DNA of 64,000 nucleotides, taken from NCBI RefSeq assembly GCF_036231905.1, contig NZ_JAZARE010000002.1:434001-498000 (forward strand), read 5' to 3'. Of this stretch, positions 45,741-53,567 are shown one piece after another. The notes under the pieces were generated by a model. That model saw nothing but the letters and a program-made list of their open reading frames with translations, did no database searches and was not told the origin of the DNA. The translations under genes and the position numbers were made by a program. This DNA is from CAMLIZ01 sp036231905 (lineage in GTDB: Bacteria > Pseudomonadota > Gammaproteobacteria > Burkholderiales > Burkholderiaceae_C). How positions within the stretch are numbered: position 1 is the first letter of the stretch; each line of letters begins with the position of its first letter.

Positions 45741-46510
45741 TGAGCAGCCACGTGCCCGGCAAGGTGGTGTTCGTCGGCGCGGGCCCCGGCTCGGCCGACC
45801 TGATCACGCTGCGGGGCGCACGCTGGCTGGCGCAGGCGGAGGTGGTGCTGTACGACGCGCTCACCGACCCCACGCTGCGCGAACTGGCACCCCACGCGCT
45901 GTGGGTGCATGTGGGCAAACGCGGGTTTTGCGACAGCACGGCCCAGACGCAGATCAACGCCTTGCTGGTGAAACACGCCCGCGAGCACGCGGTGGTTGTG
46001 CGCCTGAAAGGCGGCGACCCCAGCGTGTTCGGCCGGCTGGAAGAAGAGCTGGAAGCGCTGGCCCAGGCCGGCATCCAGAGCGAAGTGGTGCCCGGCGTCA
46101 CCGCCGCCATTGCGGCCGCGGCCGCCATCCAGCGCCCGCTCACCCGCCGCGGCAAAGGCCGCAGCGTGAGCCTGACCACCGCGATGACCCAGGCCGGCGA
46201 ACTGCACGCCACGCGCACGGCCGACACCGAAGTCTTCTACATGGCCGGCAAGCAACTGGCTGCGCTCGCACGCCGGCTGCAGCAGGCCGGCTGGGCGCCG
46301 GACACGCCGGTAAGCGTGTTGTCGCGTGCCGGCTGGCCCGACCAGTTGCACAGCGACCACACCGTGGCCACCCTGCCGCAAGCCAGCCTGCTGCATGCCG
46401 GCCGGCCCAGCGTGGTGACGGTGGGCGCCGGGGCGGCCGCCTTGCGCGGCGTCAACAAGCCCTCAGGCGCCGAGGTGCCGCTGCCGGCCCGTTCCCCGCT
46501 GAAGCCCTAA
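45740..46510 (+). CDS. cobA: uroporphyrinogen-III C-methyltransferase (siroheme synthesis)
   Basis: The 256-residue methylase makes precorrin-2, the precursor of siroheme. It begins VVFVGAGPGSADLITLRGARWLAQAEVVLYDALTD and has VVRLKGGDPSVFGRLEEE and VPGVTAAIAAAAAIQRPLTRRG, hallmarks of CobA/SUMT. It supplies the cofactor for CysI in the same operon. It lacks the CysG dehydrogenase-ferrochelatase domain, so those steps need another gene. Confidence 0.94.
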   Translation: MSSHVPGKVVFVGAGPGSADLITLRGARWLAQAEVVLYDALTDPTLRELAPHALWVHVGKRGFCDSTAQTQINALLVKHAREHAVVVRLKGGDPSVFGRLEEELEALAQAGIQSEVVPGVTAAIAAAAAIQRPLTRRGKGRSVSLTTAMTQAGELHATRTADTEVFYMAGKQLAALARRLQQAGWAPDTPVSVLSRAGWPDQLHSDHTVATLPQASLLHAGRPSVVTVGAGAAALRGVNKPSGAEVPLPARSPLKP

Positions 46511-46579
46511 AATCGCGGGCTTCCGCCTCGCGTCCGGGCGGGCCGCACACCACACACCCTCAACCCGAGCCTCCAGGTC

Positions 46580-46903
46580 ATGACCCACGTTGTCACCGAA
46601 TCGTGCATCCGCTGCAAGTACACCGACTGTGTGGACGTGTGTCCGGTGGACTGCTTCCGCGAGGGCCCGAACTTCCTCGCGATCGACCCCGACGAGTGCA
46701 TCGACTGCGCCGTGTGCATCCCCGAGTGCCCGGTGAACGCCATCCTCCCCGAGGAAGACGTGCCCAGCGACCAGCTGGCCTTCATCAAGCTCAATGCGGA
46801 GCTGGCCAAGAACTGGCCCAGCATCACCAAGCGCAAGGCCGCGCTGCCCGATGCGGATGAGTGGAAGGACGTCAAGGACAAGGTCTCGCACCTGATCCGC
46901 TGA
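46580..46903 (+). CDS. fdxA: 7Fe ferredoxin
   Basis: The 107-residue protein has two cluster motifs: CIRCKYTDCVDVCPVDC, for the [3Fe-4S] and part of the [4Fe-4S], and CIDCAVCIPECP for the second. The acidic C-terminal extension is that of the FdxA type, common in proteobacteria. It lies 69 bases downstream of cobA and 5 bases before a ferredoxin reductase gene, so it may deliver electrons from that enzyme, possibly to CysI (inference). Confidence 0.95.
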   Translation: MTHVVTESCIRCKYTDCVDVCPVDCFREGPNFLAIDPDECIDCAVCIPECPVNAILPEEDVPSDQLAFIKLNAELAKNWPSITKRKAALPDADEWKDVKDKVSHLIR

Positions 46904-46908
46904 ACACG

Positions 46909-47976
46909 ATGAGCGAGCCCGCCGGCGTGATCGAGACCGATGCCCTCATCGTCGGTGCCGGCCCGGTGGGCCTGTTCCAGGTGTTCGAGCTCGGGCTGCT
47001 GGAGATCAAGGCCCACATCGTCGACTCGCTCGCCTACCCGGGCGGGCAGTGCATCGAGCTCTACCCCGACAAGCCGATCTACGACATTCCGGCGGTGCCG
47101 GTGTGCACCGGCCGCGAGCTCACCGACAACCTGCTCAAGCAGATCGAGCCCTTTGGTGCCACCTTCCACCTGGGGCAGGAAGTGACCGAGGTCGCGCGCC
47201 GCGAGGATGGCCGCTTCGACGTGACCACGTCCAAGGGCACGCGTTTCATCTCCAAGACCATCTTCGTGGCAGGCGGCGTCGGCTCCTTCCAGCCCCGGCT
47301 GCTGCGCCTGGATGGCATCGAGAAATACAACGACACGCAGCTGTTCTACCGCGTGAAGAGCCCGGCGCAGTTCGCAGGCAAGAACCTGGTGATCGTGGGT
47401 GGCGGCGATTCGGCGCTCGACTGGTCGCTCAACTTCGTGCAGGACGGGCCCAACAAGGCGGAGAGCGTGATCCTCATCCACCGGCGCGACGGCTTCCGTG
47501 CCGCGCCCGCCAGCGTGGCGCGCATGCGCGAACTGTGCGACGCGCTGGAGATGCAGTTCATCGTCGGCCAGGTCACCGGCTATGACGAAGACGACGGCAA
47601 GCTCAATGCGGTGAAGGTCACCGGCGGCGATGGCGTGACGCGCGTGGTGCCCTGCGACAGCGTGTTGGTGTTCTTTGGCCTCAGCCCCAAGCTCGGCCCC
47701 ATCGCCGAATGGGGCCTGAACCTGGAGCGCAAGCAGGTGGTGGTGAACACCGAGACCTTCGAGACGAACGTGCCCGGCGTCTTCGCCGTGGGCGACGTGA
47801 ACACCTACCCGGGCAAGAAGAAGCTCATCCTCTCGGGCTTTCACGAGGCGGCGCTGGCGGCCTTTGGCGCGTCGCCCTACATCTTCCCGGACAAGCGCGT
47901 GCTGCTGCAGTACACCACCACCAGCCCGAAGCTGCACAAGGTGCTGGGCGTGGAAACGCCCAGCTTCGACGACTGA
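46909..47976 (+). CDS. ferredoxin-NADP reductase, thioredoxin-reductase-like type
   Basis: The 355-residue flavoprotein has FAD and NADP Rossmann motifs: DALIVGAGPVGLFQVFELGLLEI at the start and NLVIVGGGDSALDWSLNF in the middle, with GVFAVGDVNTYPG at the C-terminal FAD site. It lacks the CxxC redox pair of thioredoxin reductases, which identifies it as the TrxR-like FNR of Bacillus/Rhodopseudomonas type. It begins 5 bases after fdxA, forming a natural electron-transfer pair. Confidence 0.92.
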   Translation: MSEPAGVIETDALIVGAGPVGLFQVFELGLLEIKAHIVDSLAYPGGQCIELYPDKPIYDIPAVPVCTGRELTDNLLKQIEPFGATFHLGQEVTEVARREDGRFDVTTSKGTRFISKTIFVAGGVGSFQPRLLRLDGIEKYNDTQLFYRVKSPAQFAGKNLVIVGGGDSALDWSLNFVQDGPNKAESVILIHRRDGFRAAPASVARMRELCDALEMQFIVGQVTGYDEDDGKLNAVKVTGGDGVTRVVPCDSVLVFFGLSPKLGPIAEWGLNLERKQVVVNTETFETNVPGVFAVGDVNTYPGKKKLILSGFHEAALAAFGASPYIFPDKRVLLQYTTTSPKLHKVLGVETPSFDD

Positions 47977-48020
47977 CATAATCGCTGCCGCGGCGCGCAG
48001 CAGTTTTCCAAAGCGCCGCA

Positions 48021-48117
48021 TTCGCTAGGGGTGTTGGCCCTCGCATCGCGCGGGCGGCCGACTGAGAAAGTCCCTTTGAACCTGATTGAGGTAATCCTCG
48101 CGCAGGGAAGCAAACGC
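48021..48117 (+). promoter_or_regulatory. TPP riboswitch (THI element)
   Basis: The stretch follows the conserved TPP aptamer: TAGGGGTG near 48026, a GC-rich variable stem, CTGAGAAAG at 48062, the ACCTGATT at 48080, GGTAATCCTCGCGCAGGGA, and the terminal GAAGC. It lies 65 bases before a TonB-dependent receptor gene. In Gram-negative species these elements usually block translation or end transcription when thiamine diphosphate is plentiful. Confidence 0.9.
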
Positions 48118-48182
48118 TCTTGATCGCCCGACACGGGCGCCGTGACGTTCCGCCGACCTGCTTTGTCGCTTTCGGACGCACG

Positions 48183-50291
48183 ATGACAAAGCCCGTTCTC
48201 TTTTGTTCCCTCTCGCTGCTGTGCGCGCTGGCCGCCACGGCCGCTGAACCTGTGCAGCAGGTCACCGTCACCGGCCGCATCATCGGCTCGCCCCTGCAGG
48301 TGGGCGGCTTCGGCGACGTACCGCTGGCTCAGTCGCCCTTTGCGGCCAGCCTGATCACCGCCAGCCAGCTGGCCGATGCCGGCGCCCGCGGCATCTCTGA
48401 CCTGACGCGGCTGGACGCCGCCATCAGCGACGCCTACAACGCCGAAGGCTACTGGCAGTCGCTGACCGTGCGCGGCTTCGTCATCGACAACCGCTTCAAC
48501 TACCGCCGCGACGGCCTGCCGATCAATGCCGAGGCGGTGATCCCGCTGGGCAACAAGCAGGGCGTGGAACTGCTCAAGGGCACCACCGGCATCCAGGCCG
48601 GCACCAGCGCGCCCGGTGGCCTGGTGAACCTGGTGGTCAAGCGCCCCACCCGCAACCTGCGCACCGCCGGCATCGAGTGGCGCGAGCACGGCAGCGTGGG
48701 CGGCGCGGTGGACATCAGCCAACGCTTCGGCACCGACGAGGCCTTCGGCCTGCGCGTGAATGCGAGCGCTGAACACCTGGACCCGCAGGTGCGCAGCGCC
48801 AAGGGCGAGCGCCACCTGCTGGCGCTGGCCGGCGACTGGCGCGTGAGCCCCGACACGCTGATCGAAGCCGAAGTGGAGAACAGCCGCCAGTCCCAACCCA
48901 GCGTGCCGGGCTTCAGCCTGCTGGGCAGCACCCTGCCCGATGCGAGGAGCATCGACCCGCGCATCAACCTCAACAACCAGAGCTGGTCGCTGCCGGTGGT
49001 GTTCAAGGCCAACACCGGCTCGCTGCGCCTGCAGCAGCGCCTGAACGATGACTGGCGCATTACCGCGCAGGCGATGGCGCAGCGCCTGGTGAACGACGAC
49101 CGCGTGGCCTTCCCCTTCGGCTGCAGCGCGGCCGACGTGTACGACCGCTACTGCAGCGACGGCAGCTTCGACCTCTACGACTTCCGCAGCGAGAACGAAC
49201 ACCGCGACAGCGACGCGGTGGACTTGGCCCTGCACGGCGCGCTGCGCACCGGCGGCGTGAGCCACCAGCTGAGCGCCGGCGTGCTCTTCACCCGCTTCCA
49301 AAGCCGCTTCCAGCGCCAGGCCTACAACTGGGCCGGCGTGGGCACCATCGACGGCAACACGCAAGTGCCCGCGGCGCCCGAGCTGACCGACGAGAACACC
49401 AACCGCGACGAACGCAGCACCGAGCTCTACCTGCGCGATGCCATCGAGCTGTCACCCCAATGGAGCGTGTGGGCCGGGCTGCGCCACACCCGCCTGGCGC
49501 GCGAGAGCGTGCGCACCGACGGCTCCCGCGCCACGAGCTACGACCAGCAGTTCACCACGCCGTGGCTGGCCGTGGCCCACCGCATCACGCCGAAGACCCT
49601 GGTGTACGCGAGCTGGGGCCAGGGCATCGAAAGCGCCGTGGTGCCCAACCGCAGCTACTACACCAACGCCGGCGAAGCGTTGCCCGCACTGAAGAGCCGC
49701 CAGGTGGAGCTGGGCCTGAAGCACGACGGCGAGAACATCGACGCCAGCGCGGCACTGTTCGACATCGACCGGCCGCAGGTGGCCGAAGAAAGCTGTTCCA
49801 CCGAAGCGCCCTGCACCGGCCACATCGACGGCAGCGCGCGCCATCGCGGCGCCGAAGCCATGCTCAGCTGGCACAGCGGGCCGTGGCAGGTGCACGGCAC
49901 CGGCATGTGGCTGGACGCCAAGCGCCGCGGCGCGCAGGACGCGTCAGTGAACGGCCTGCGTCCGACCAACGTGGCCGCGCGCACGCTGCGCCTGCAGGTC
50001 GAGCATGACCTGGGTGCCCTGCCCGGCCTGCACCTGCTGGGCTCGGTGGTGCATGAAGGCGACCGCATGGTGCTGCCCGACAACAGCCTGCGCATTCCCG
50101 CATGGACGCGCCTGGACCTGCTGGCGCGCTACGAGCACACGCTGGGCGGCACGCAACTCACCTGGCGCGTGGGCGTGGACAACGCCACCAACCAGCGCGC
50201 CTGGAAGGAAGCGCCCTACCAGTACGGCCACGCGTACCTGTTCCCGATGGCGCCGCGCACCTTGCGCGTTGCGCTGCAAGCGGCGATTTGA
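48183..50291 (+). CDS. TonB-dependent outer-membrane receptor, riboswitch-controlled
   Basis: The 702-residue protein has a signal peptide (VLFCSLSLLCALAATAAEP) and a plug domain with QQVTVTGR, the TonB-box region, then SPFAASLITASQLADAGARGISDL, GLPINAEAVIPLGNKQGVELLKGTTGIQAGTSAPGGLVNLVVKRP. A 22-strand barrel ends with an aromatic-rich strand. Sequence family is siderophore-receptor type, but the TPP riboswitch upstream suggests that it carries thiamine, a thiamine precursor or a thiamine-related chelate. The ATG at 48183 begins the signal peptide; an upstream TTG is not needed. Confidence 0.88.
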   Translation: MTKPVLFCSLSLLCALAATAAEPVQQVTVTGRIIGSPLQVGGFGDVPLAQSPFAASLITASQLADAGARGISDLTRLDAAISDAYNAEGYWQSLTVRGFVIDNRFNYRRDGLPINAEAVIPLGNKQGVELLKGTTGIQAGTSAPGGLVNLVVKRPTRNLRTAGIEWREHGSVGGAVDISQRFGTDEAFGLRVNASAEHLDPQVRSAKGERHLLALAGDWRVSPDTLIEAEVENSRQSQPSVPGFSLLGSTLPDARSIDPRINLNNQSWSLPVVFKANTGSLRLQQRLNDDWRITAQAMAQRLVNDDRVAFPFGCSAADVYDRYCSDGSFDLYDFRSENEHRDSDAVDLALHGALRTGGVSHQLSAGVLFTRFQSRFQRQAYNWAGVGTIDGNTQVPAAPELTDENTNRDERSTELYLRDAIELSPQWSVWAGLRHTRLARESVRTDGSRATSYDQQFTTPWLAVAHRITPKTLVYASWGQGIESAVVPNRSYYTNAGEALPALKSRQVELGLKHDGENIDASAALFDIDRPQVAEESCSTEAPCTGHIDGSARHRGAEAMLSWHSGPWQVHGTGMWLDAKRRGAQDASVNGLRPTNVAARTLRLQVEHDLGALPGLHLLGSVVHEGDRMVLPDNSLRIPAWTRLDLLARYEHTLGGTQLTWRVGVDNATNQRAWKEAPYQYGHAYLFPMAPRTLRVALQAAI

Positions 50292-50317
50292 TCGACGCCG
50301 AAAAGTCTGGCTATAAT
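50288..50317 (+). promoter_or_regulatory. promoter of the tRNA-Asn gene
   Basis: TTGATC (50288-50293) and a perfect TATAAT (50312-50317) are 18 bases apart, 12 bases before the tRNA. Confidence 0.7.
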
Positions 50318-50329
50318 GCAAGGCTTCAT

Positions 50330-50405
50330 TCCCCGATAGCTCAGTCGGTAGAGCGCCGGACTGTTAATCCGTAGGTCCCTGGTTCGAGCCCAGGTCGGGG
50401 AGCCA
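50330..50405 (+). tRNA. tRNA-Asn (GTT)
   Basis: The 76-base sequence folds into a full cloverleaf: acceptor TCCCCGA/TCGGGGA, D-arm with GGTAGAGC, anticodon GTT at 50363-50365, T-arm with GGTTCGAGCCC, and an encoded CCA end. It marks the edge of a stretch of genes with different codon usage. Confidence 0.98.
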
Positions 50406-50411
50406 AACATC

Positions 50412-50443
50412 AAGGGGTCAGCTTCGCTTGGAGCTGACCCCTT
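50412..50443 (+). terminator. intrinsic terminator after tRNA-Asn
   Basis: AAGGGGTCAGCT and AGCTGACCCCTT form a perfect 12-bp stem with an 8-base loop, ending in TTTT. Confidence 0.85.
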
Positions 50444-50445
50444 TT

Positions 50446-50722
50446 GATTTCGTAGCGACGGAATCGTGGCTGCACCGATCGATGTCCGCTCTACAGCGGT
50501 ACGTCTCGCGTCCGTCGGCAACGGCAACCGGCCTGGAACCAGTTACTCTTGCTGAGGTTTACAGCTGGGTCAGCGTCGCTGTGGACCCGCCACAAGCATC
50601 TGCACATTGTTTGCATTGGCCGCAGCCGATACCGCGGGCATCCCCAGTCTTCATTGTTGTCGGATACCCCAGGTGCGTCGCCGGATTGATGGAACGACGA
50701 TGCTTCTATCAGAATCCGCGCT
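50446..50722 (+). other. 277-base gap with no supported gene
   Basis: The stretch is less GC-rich than the core. An open frame through it lacks family-like sequence and a ribosome site, and overlaps the next gene. TTGATG at 50686 with a loose -10 might start transcription of the following gene. No copy of the tRNA-Asn 3' end was seen here. Confidence 0.5.
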
Positions 50723-51637
50723 ATGGCCGCGAAGATCACGCCCCGGTTTGTCGAGCTGACATACGAAGCCACGCTCAAGTCGTTCTGGCGAAAGGCGGCG
50801 CTGCGTAAGTTTCTACTTGGCTCCCATGTCGCGGATACGCATGTCGCCACATGGTCCGCCGATGAAAGCAAGCGGGACTTTCTCGATCGCACGTTTCAGA
50901 AGCTCCAGGGGAGCGACCGCGGTAAGGCCGTGATCTTCGAAATGGCTCGCGCCTTGTCCGAACAGACTACGTTTCCCGACCTTCGAAACTGGGAGGAAAG
51001 CGAGCAGAAGATCGCCGAAGCCACGAAGGCAGTCGGGGAGTTGAAGGCGTACCTGCGGGCGCAAGACGAAGAAGTTCGCAGCGAACGCGAGCGTGAGGAA
51101 GCAAAGAACCGTGCACGCGAAGAACGCGAGAAAGTCCAGCGTGGGCTGACCGACAAGCGCAAGCTGCAAGAGCGGCTGGATCAACTCCACCCGTCCGTCG
51201 GGACACAGCAGGGCGGCTACGCCTTCCAGACCTGGTTCTACGATGTACTCGACTACTGCGAAATTCAGAACCGCAGGCCCTACGTCAGCGCTGGACGGCA
51301 AATCGATGGCTCGCTCACTCTTGACGGCACGACCTACCTAGTGGAGTTGAAGTTCACTGGCAGTCAGGCCGGTGCAACCGACGTTGACTCGCTACGGTCC
51401 AAGGTCGACGACAAGGCAGACAACACGATGGGCATCATGGTCTCCATCTCCGGCTACTCAAGCGTTGCCATTGCTCAGGCATCTGGACGAAAGACTGCAT
51501 TGCTCCTGCTGGATGCGATGCACCTGTACATGTTCCTGACCGGCTCGATGGCGTTTCAGGACGTGATCCTGCGCGTGCGCCGGCACGCCTCGCAGACCGG
51601 CGAAGCGTTCCTGCCAGCGTCGGGTTTTGGCGGTTGA
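50723..51637 (+). CDS. coiled-coil protein with PD-(D/E)XK nuclease-like domain
   Basis: The 304-residue protein has three parts: an N-terminal alpha-helical domain, a highly charged coiled coil at about 92-155 (many Glu, Arg and Lys), and a C-terminal domain with GYAFQTWFYDVLDYCEI, D195 in GRQIDGSLTL and E208-L-K210 in YLVELKFTG. The D-x12-ExK layout is that of Mrr-like restriction endonucleases. Codons ending in A or T are more common than in core genes, suggesting recent gain. No methylase is nearby. A role in DNA cleavage, perhaps defence, is inferred. The ATG has no clear ribosome site. Confidence 0.65.
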   Translation: MAAKITPRFVELTYEATLKSFWRKAALRKFLLGSHVADTHVATWSADESKRDFLDRTFQKLQGSDRGKAVIFEMARALSEQTTFPDLRNWEESEQKIAEATKAVGELKAYLRAQDEEVRSEREREEAKNRAREEREKVQRGLTDKRKLQERLDQLHPSVGTQQGGYAFQTWFYDVLDYCEIQNRRPYVSAGRQIDGSLTLDGTTYLVELKFTGSQAGATDVDSLRSKVDDKADNTMGIMVSISGYSSVAIAQASGRKTALLLLDAMHLYMFLTGSMAFQDVILRVRRHASQTGEAFLPASGFGG

Positions 51638-51805
51638 CAGTGCCACCGTCTGCGCACGCCAAGGAACCGGCCAGGTAGCATGCCGGCCGCATGCGCATCA
51701 CACCAGCTACGTCAAAGCGGTAGAGGTAGGTCCCGTTCCAACGATACGATGGCGTAGACGCCGTTCGTGGCCGGACGCTCAAACAAGACAGCTAGGGAGG
51801 CCAAC

Positions 51806-52669
51806 TTGGCAACGTTCGGAATTCACTTCGACGGGCCGATTACCGTCGACCACAAGGTCTCCATTCGGGTTCTGGCGAAGACGTACGAGCACATGCAACG
51901 TGCGATCGATCGGGCTTACCTGATCGAGAAGCACGGCGATGTATGGAAGCACGCCCGCCTAAAAGATCACGAGTACCAAGAGACCGAGTTCATCGCAGAG
52001 TATCCGCGCGAAGGCGGCATCATTCTCGACGCCGTTCGGGCGGGCGCGGGAGCGATAGTGGACCGGGTAGCCGCGGCGATTCGTCCTGTCTTTGAGGGAG
52101 CGGTTAACGATGCCATCGAACAGCAGGCGTCGATTGCGGAACAGCTCGCGGACAGGCGAGACTACGTCGGCGGGATGCGCGCCAACACTCCACGGTTCGA
52201 GGACCTTCTGGCGGATCCACCTGACGCATGGGCCAGCGGGTACTCGAACCGTTCGGTTGTGAAGGAGATTGACCAGTTAGTCGCGCAAGTCACTCCGGAC
52301 AGGCTGGACGGGAGTATTGTGGAAATCACCCTGCGTGGACGGAGATCGCATCTGCCGTTTGAGTTTGACGCACAGATCGCGAGACGCTTTCACAAGATTG
52401 CCGCAAGGAAGGAACTGGGGGCAGCCTTCGCTGTGAACACGATCATCCGTACTCTGGACCGAGGCAATCGCTACGCTAGACCAAGCGCGAAGATTCTCAA
52501 TCTTGCGTCGGGACGAGAAGTTGTTCTGCACCTCTCAAGTCAGCAAGACTGCGACGCGCTACATCCGTATCACAACGGCAGGGAGGTTCGCCTCTTTGTT
52601 TGTCCCATCATTGAAGCTCTTGGATTCGACCTCATGGGTGGCGATCTGATGTTTCTTTCTGTGGCCTAG
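51806..52669 (+). CDS. uncharacterised two-domain soluble protein, TTG start
   Basis: GGGAGG lies 5 bases before a TTG at 51806, giving a 287-residue product beginning MATFGIHFDGPITVDHKVSI; a GTG at 51767 is the alternative. The first domain (about 1-110) has RVLAKTYEHMQRAIDRAYLIEKHGDVWKHARL and EYPREGGIILDAVRA. A helical linker leads to a beta-rich second domain from about 150, with VEITLRGRRSHLPFEFDAQIARRFHKI. I believe this is an uncharacterised DUF family but cannot confirm which. It lies 5 bases upstream of a membrane-protein gene, so they form a pair. Codon usage is unlike the core. Confidence 0.6.
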   Translation: MATFGIHFDGPITVDHKVSIRVLAKTYEHMQRAIDRAYLIEKHGDVWKHARLKDHEYQETEFIAEYPREGGIILDAVRAGAGAIVDRVAAAIRPVFEGAVNDAIEQQASIAEQLADRRDYVGGMRANTPRFEDLLADPPDAWASGYSNRSVVKEIDQLVAQVTPDRLDGSIVEITLRGRRSHLPFEFDAQIARRFHKIAARKELGAAFAVNTIIRTLDRGNRYARPSAKILNLASGREVVLHLSSQQDCDALHPYHNGREVRLFVCPIIEALGFDLMGGDLMFLSVA

Positions 52670-52674
52670 CAGCA

Positions 52675-53331
52675 ATGTCTGTTTGGGAGTCAGTCGGATC
52701 GCCATACATTGAAGCCGCAACGGCTGCCCTGCCGCTGCACAGGCTCGTCCTCTTTGCGAGTGGATTCGTAGGCGCGCTGATGGTCAAGGCACAGACCCAT
52801 CTGAGCATCGTCGAGACGTTGGCACAGTCGAAGCTCTCCTCCTTCATGACGCTACAAGGGAGTCCTTTAGGCTCGGCGACGGTGGGCGATCTACTCGTAG
52901 GGATCGGAGTAGTTATCACGGGCTGGGCAGTGTCCCGATCCCTGGTATGGTGTGTCTTCGCGCTCGCCGCGCGGGCAACTGATCTTCGGAAGAGGGCACA
53001 GCAAGTCGTGCAGCCGGTACAAGGCCCCGACGCCGCTCCTGAACGACAGGCAGCTATTGAGGTCATCGATACATCACTTGAAGAACCTAGAAGCCGCCTG
53101 CGCGTTCTGAACGCGTTCGCGGAGTTGTGCTGCGGCCTTGGTGTCGCGCTGCTGGTTGCAGCGTTCTGGGGGAACGTTCTCGACGTTGCAGCTGGCCTCG
53201 CATCGCTAGGTCTTGGACTTGTACTTGTCGTAGCTGCCGTGCATCTCTTCCTATCCGAGTACTTCGGACCGGCAACGATGATGGCTAAGTTGCAAGGGCG
53301 CCCGTGGCCGTCACCTCTATCGCCGAAGTAG
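52675..53331 (+). CDS. four-helix membrane protein of unknown function
   Basis: The 218-residue product has hydrophobic segments at about 22-38, 72-98, 148-165 and 172-193, with a charged cytoplasmic-like loop (about 100-145) between the two hairpins. It resembles no family I recognise. It starts 5 bases after the stop of the preceding unknown protein, so the two are cotranscribed. Paired soluble and membrane proteins of unknown function in an atypical island beside a nuclease often belong to defence or conflict systems; that is inference only. Confidence 0.6.
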   Translation: MSVWESVGSPYIEAATAALPLHRLVLFASGFVGALMVKAQTHLSIVETLAQSKLSSFMTLQGSPLGSATVGDLLVGIGVVITGWAVSRSLVWCVFALAARATDLRKRAQQVVQPVQGPDAAPERQAAIEVIDTSLEEPRSRLRVLNAFAELCCGLGVALLVAAFWGNVLDVAAGLASLGLGLVLVVAAVHLFLSEYFGPATMMAKLQGRPWPSPLSPK

Positions 53332-53517
53332 GCCGCAACTCCCGTTGCCTGCCCAGTAGCCCTATGCGGCCAAAGTCCCAAGGTGCGGCCATTGTTTGAG
53401 GCACACGGCCGCGTGTAGCCGAACAACCGGTCTCGAGAAGACCAGTCACTCGGCTGCGAATCTTAGGTCTGCTATCACTCTTAAGCCGCCGTTCCTCAAA
53501 CGGCAGCGTCCAACAAA
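53332..53517. other. intergenic stretch, no supported gene
   Basis: The island ends here and the core-like GC content returns near 53500. A short ATG frame crossing into rtcB lacks support. No direct repeat matching the other side of the island was recognised. Confidence 0.5.
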
Positions 53518-53548
53518 GAGCGGCGTCCGACTTCGTCGGACGCCGCTC
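53518..53548 (-). terminator. intrinsic terminator after rtcB
   Basis: GAGCGGCGTCCGAC and GTCGGACGCCGCTC form a perfect 14-bp stem with a 3-base loop. On the minus strand TTTGTTGG follows, 20 bases after the rtcB stop. Confidence 0.85.
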
Positions 53549-53567
53549 AAGTTGGTCAAGCCCAAGC

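Noticed and set aside
50428..50808. A 126-codon plus-strand frame after tRNA-Asn
   Set aside because: It starts inside the tRNA terminator, has no ribosome site and overlaps the better supported nuclease gene.
50330..53517. Direct repeat of the tRNA-Asn 3' end as an attachment site
   Set aside because: No second copy was found at the far edge of the island and no integrase gene is present.
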